A stretch of DNA of 15,395 nt from contig JAUWRE010000003.1 in the NCBI GenBank assembly GCA_030610725.1, positions 1-15,395 on the forward strand. Direction: 5' to 3'. Every line of letters starts with the position of its first letter. Position 1 is the first letter of the stretch. This DNA is from Candidatus Aerophobota bacterium. Its GTDB lineage: Bacteria > Aerophobota > Aerophobia > Aerophobales > AE-B3A. Position numbers and translations under genes: made by a program. Shown here piece after piece: positions 12,670 to 15,395 of the stretch. The notes beneath the pieces were generated by a model. The model ran no database searches and was not told the origin of the DNA. It worked only from the letters and a program-made list of their open reading frames with translations.

Positions 12670-13881
12670 ATGGGAAATAATATAGGAGACAAACATATTT
12701 GTTTTCTGGTGGGTGCCGGCGTCTCAGCCGCCGGATTTCCTGGAACGGAGGAAATTACTAAATTTATGTTCGATTGCGAGGAGTGCTATCGGCATACGGA
12801 CGGAAGATATGTATTTGCACCCTATCCGAGCAATAGGTTCAAGCGATATACCGAACCCGTCTCAATAATCAAGGAATATCTACGCTTCCTCAAGAGAGTA
12901 ATTTCCCAATACTATAAAGATAAGAAAGTATTAAACTATGAGGACCTCTTTTATATGGTGAGTCAAATCGCTGATGCAGAAAGCGGGGAGTATGATAATC
13001 CTGCTATTCAGCCCCTACTCGATAAGATACGTTCTGAGGGATTTTTGGATTCCTGGGAGAAGATGGGGTCCAAAGGGGAGGGATTGTTTGAGGAAGCCAG
13101 ATATTACATTACGGACGCAGTAAGGCATAAATTATGGCTTCCGTTGCCAGAAGATACAACCTATTTATTCGCGGATGCTAGCAGGGATGAGAGGGTGAAC
13201 ATGCTTGACCTTTTCTCTCTCAATCATGACCTGCTCTTAGAGCAATATTTCATGAAAAATAACATTAGCATAATAGATGGATTTACTACTTCAAACAGGG
13301 ACTTGCGCCACTGGCAAGCTAGTTTATACGAGAAAGATGAGCCAAAGTTACGACTCTACAAGTTGCATGGTTCTATAAATTGGTGCCGGGTTCGCAACGA
13401 AGCTAATCCTTTGTACAGTCAGCAAATCGTTGTCGCAACTGATCCCGATTATGCAAAAGATAAAAAGGGCAATCATCTTACATTACTTGATAAACGTTCA
13501 TTTCTCATAGGTACAGTTAATAAAATTTTGGAATACACAGTGAAGGATATTTATTTCCAATTATCTCGTGTTTTTCGTCAACACCTACATGTTAGTTCTC
13601 GCCTTATAGTTTCTGGTTATAGTTTTGGTGACAAAGGAATCAATTCTGTGTTGATTAATTGGTTGCTTTCCAATGAAAATAATTTGATGTTGATTATACA
13701 TCCAGATATCTCTTTGTTACGCAGGGATGTGGGAGGAGCGATTCTCAACAAGTGGAAGATATTAGTCGAAAAGAAAGTCCTCAGATTCATTGAGAAACAT
13801 TTCGAAAAAACGAGTTGGAATGATGTAGCAGGTGAATTATGGAGATCAAAGTCAATGAATAGCAAAGGAAGATACATTTGA
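12670..13881 (+). CDS. SIR2-family protein, likely NADase effector of anti-phage defence
   Basis: This 403-residue protein carries the sirtuin-fold NAD-binding motifs as they appear in bacterial defence SIR2 proteins: FLVGAGVSAAGFPG (12-25), FSLNHD (182-187) with N185 for ribose contact, KLHGSINW (231-238) with the catalytic H233, and VSGYSFGDKGIN (314-325). A helical stretch with NYEDLFYMVSQIAD lies between the first two. The CxxC zinc pairs of protein deacetylases are not seen, favouring NAD cleavage over deacetylation. In families such as ThsA and DSR such domains deplete NAD on infection; no second sensor domain is evident here. The ribosome-binding site before 12670 is weak. The downstream gene overlaps by four bases, so the two are a unit. 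It lies on the repeat-bounded island. Confidence 0.84.
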   Translation: MGNNIGDKHICFLVGAGVSAAGFPGTEEITKFMFDCEECYRHTDGRYVFAPYPSNRFKRYTEPVSIIKEYLRFLKRVISQYYKDKKVLNYEDLFYMVSQIADAESGEYDNPAIQPLLDKIRSEGFLDSWEKMGSKGEGLFEEARYYITDAVRHKLWLPLPEDTTYLFADASRDERVNMLDLFSLNHDLLLEQYFMKNNISIIDGFTTSNRDLRHWQASLYEKDEPKLRLYKLHGSINWCRVRNEANPLYSQQIVVATDPDYAKDKKGNHLTLLDKRSFLIGTVNKILEYTVKDIYFQLSRVFRQHLHVSSRLIVSGYSFGDKGINSVLINWLLSNENNLMLIIHPDISLLRRDVGGAILNKWKILVEKKVLRFIEKHFEKTSWNDVAGELWRSKSMNSKGRYI

Positions 13882-14990
13882 ACAAAAAATATGTAATTGT
13901 AACTTGCCCCAATAAAAATTGCCAACACAAATTACGTCTTCCTAGGAGAGCTGAGGTTTTAAAAGTTTCCTGTCCGAAATGTCACACTACTTTTCGCTAT
14001 CGATACTCCCTTAATAACGTTTTATCAAAGCCGAAATGGGTTGAATCGTTTCTGTTAAACTTAATACCTGATAAAAAGCAAATAAGAGAACTAGAGAGGA
14101 TTAGGGACAGATTCAATATTTCCCATAGTGTTTTCTCGTGGCGTGTTATGGGTTCTCCGGCAACCACGCGGAAGGTTCAGAAAAAGTGTCTTGAGGATTG
14201 TAGGGTTTGGAATCCGGGAGTATCTGAGAAGGAGCTATTTCGAATGGTTCTTATTTCGAGAATACAAACCCCGGCTCCGGAGAGTCCTGGATATTCTGGA
14301 ATGACAGAAGAGAAAATAGATGAAGCAATGAGGAACATAAATTCATTTGATGAGCTATGTGATTATATTATTGCGTTGGATGAACAAGAACCACCCTCGC
14401 CAGACCCTTCTGGCATTGGAAAACGAATAGACGAGATATTGGCACAAGAAGAAATGGATAAGAAAGCTCCCTCCGAAAATCTAATTAAGTCACTGGAAGA
14501 TACCTATTATGGCTTAAGAAAAAAGCATCCCGATCGAGATGAACATTGGCATCTCGCAAATACATGGTTAAGCAGATATGGATCTACCAAAAAATCAAGA
14601 CAAAAGGGGCCAAAATTAACGCAGTTTATTGCCTATAAGGATACACACCAATTTTCAATTTTAGAACCGCCAAAATCCATAAGAGGATTGGCACTCTTTC
14701 TGGTTTATAAGGAATTGGGGGAACGCCAATCTTTATATTATAATAGTGAATTTAATCTGATTATGGAACCTGTTATGAAAATCAAAGCAGAAAATCTGTT
14801 TTTGGATAAATATATAGAGAAAAATCCTTGGACGTGGGAGAGAAACCAGATAGAAAATGACTCACCCTTCAGTTTGTATTATTTTTTTGGAGGATTAAAG
14901 TTTGAACGAGATAATCCCGAAAAAGCCAAGAAACTGATGGAAAGAGCAGAGAAAAGGTGGGAAGAAGAAGGAGAGATAAAAGAGTGCTGA
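13878..14990 (+). CDS. Unrecognised zinc-ribbon protein coupled to the SIR2 gene
   Basis: A 370-residue protein that I do not recognise as a whole. Residues 10-35 form a zinc ribbon: C10-PNKN-C15 and C32-PK-C35 (VTCPNKNC, SCPKCHTTFRY), like the MJ0042 finger-like class. Residues 46-130 are helical and charged, with a KKCLEDCRVW stretch. A proline-rich linker near 174-180 (EQEPPSPDP) leads to further helices, including KKHPDRDEHWHLANTWLSRY, and a lysine/glutamate-rich end. It starts with TTG at 13878, behind AAAGGAAG (13864-13871), overlapping the SIR2 stop as TTGA. Its last eight codons and stop lie within the right copy of the 42-bp repeat, so the C-terminus may have been set by the insertion. 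No signal peptide or membrane segment is seen. It could be a sensor, regulator or nucleic-acid binder for the SIR2 effector (inference). Confidence 0.72.
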   Translation: MNKKYVIVTCPNKNCQHKLRLPRRAEVLKVSCPKCHTTFRYRYSLNNVLSKPKWVESFLLNLIPDKKQIRELERIRDRFNISHSVFSWRVMGSPATTRKVQKKCLEDCRVWNPGVSEKELFRMVLISRIQTPAPESPGYSGMTEEKIDEAMRNINSFDELCDYIIALDEQEPPSPDPSGIGKRIDEILAQEEMDKKAPSENLIKSLEDTYYGLRKKHPDRDEHWHLANTWLSRYGSTKKSRQKGPKLTQFIAYKDTHQFSILEPPKSIRGLALFLVYKELGERQSLYYNSEFNLIMEPVMKIKAENLFLDKYIEKNPWTWERNQIENDSPFSLYYFFGGLKFERDNPEKAKKLMERAEKRWEEEGEIKEC

Positions 14991-15009
14991 TTATTCCGGC
15001 AATTGACTT
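14968..15009 (+). repeat. Right copy of 42-bp direct repeat
   Basis: The copy spans AAGGAGAGATAAA through GCAATTGACTT and carries the hisA ribosome-binding site and first codons. It differs from 11818-11859 at four positions. The flanking DNA is unrelated on either side except that hisA continues from this copy. Confidence 0.88.
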
Positions 15010-15395
15010 AAAGGGGGACAAGTGTGTCAGGCTCTGGCAGGGGGAAGAGGATAAGGAGACAGTTTACTCAGAAGACCCTCTGGCTGTAGCCAGAATGTGG
15101 GTGAAAAAAGGAGCCCAGAGACTCCATGTAGTAGACCTGGATGGCGCTTTTAGGGGGAAGCCTGTCCATCTGGAGATAGTGGAGAAAATAGCCAGAGAAG
15201 TTGATGTACCTATAGAATTTGGCGGAGGAATTAGAGAAAAGACTATTTTGAATGATGTTTTTGCCAGAGGAGTTGATTATGCAATTATTGGGACACGTGC
15301 TCTTTCTTTTGATTTTGTAAGGGATGCCTGTTTAAAGTTTGAAGATAAAATTATTATCTCTATAGATATGAGGCAAGACAAGATTCTGGCCGAGG
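14984..15395 (+). CDS. hisA: HisA, phosphoribosylformimino-AICAR-phosphate isomerase (partial)
   Basis: The first 137 codons of HisA, running off the window edge. HisA catalyses the Amadori isomerisation of ProFAR in histidine synthesis and folds as a TIM barrel. Visible motifs are LIIPAIDLKGDKCVRL with the catalytic aspartate D8, the KGAQRLHVVDLDGAFRGKP loop, VPIEFGGGIRE (phosphate-binding loop), VDYAIIGTRAL and IIISIDMR with the second catalytic aspartate. The start is GTG at 14984, ten bases after AAGGAG (14968-14973); a broken copy at 11834 has the same start. The overlap with the zinc-ribbon gene's stop places hisA at the end of the island's transcripts, so island transcription may read into it. 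Confidence 0.95.
   Translation, partial: MLIIPAIDLKGDKCVRLWQGEEDKETVYSEDPLAVARMWVKKGAQRLHVVDLDGAFRGKPVHLEIVEKIAREVDVPIEFGGGIREKTILNDVFARGVDYAIIGTRALSFDFVRDACLKFEDKIIISIDMRQDKILAE

Overview
The window looks like a chromosomal piece of an uncultured, free-living bacterium; the sequence alone does not fix the phylum. Core genes (leuB-like, nfo, a HypE-like AIR synthase, a WrbA-like flavoprotein, hisA) are AT-rich, have Shine-Dalgarno sites and use many GTG/TTG starts. Around them lie accessory pieces of differing base composition: toxin-antitoxin (TA) genes, carbohydrate enzymes, a gene remnant, attC-like folds and a direct-repeat-bounded island.

Layout. (1) 1-3022 resembles an eroded integron cassette array. 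It holds vapBC followed by an attC-like fold, a mazEF pair whose toxin tail looks replaced, a GC-richer MtaA/uroporphyrinogen-decarboxylase-like gene, and a 5'-truncated nucleotidyltransferase ending in a good attC candidate (2951-3022). No integrase is visible. (2) 3023-6869 is a carbohydrate block: a strong promoter, a GH127 beta-L-arabinofuranosidase-like lipoprotein, then a GH130 mannoside phosphorylase/hydrolase-like protein. (3) 6946-11829 is core-like: leuB-like, a 20-bp perfect inverted repeat shared with the convergent 390-aa tandem nucleoside-diphosphate-kinase protein, a divergent promoter region, nfo, the AIR-synthase protein and the flavoprotein. (4) 11818-15009 is a 3.15-kb insertion between the flavoprotein gene and hisA, bounded by a 42-bp imperfect direct repeat (38/42) that contains the hisA ribosome-binding site and first codons. 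It carries an AbrB/PIN TA pair and a coupled two-gene unit: a SIR2-type NADase and an unrecognised zinc-ribbon protein. (5) hisA runs off the right edge.

How the genes may work together. The strongest candidate for a little-described system is the SIR2 plus zinc-ribbon pair next to an AbrB/PIN module. The SIR2 protein has the motifs of NAD-depleting anti-phage effectors, and the partner starts at a TTG overlapping its stop, so it may be a sensor or regulator. The repeat preserves hisA expression and leaves a broken hisA start at the left edge, where its TTGACT is well placed to be the -35 box of the TA operon. The GH127, GH130 and MtaA-like genes suggest scavenging of plant or algal arabinosides and mannosides, but the three are not obviously one operon.
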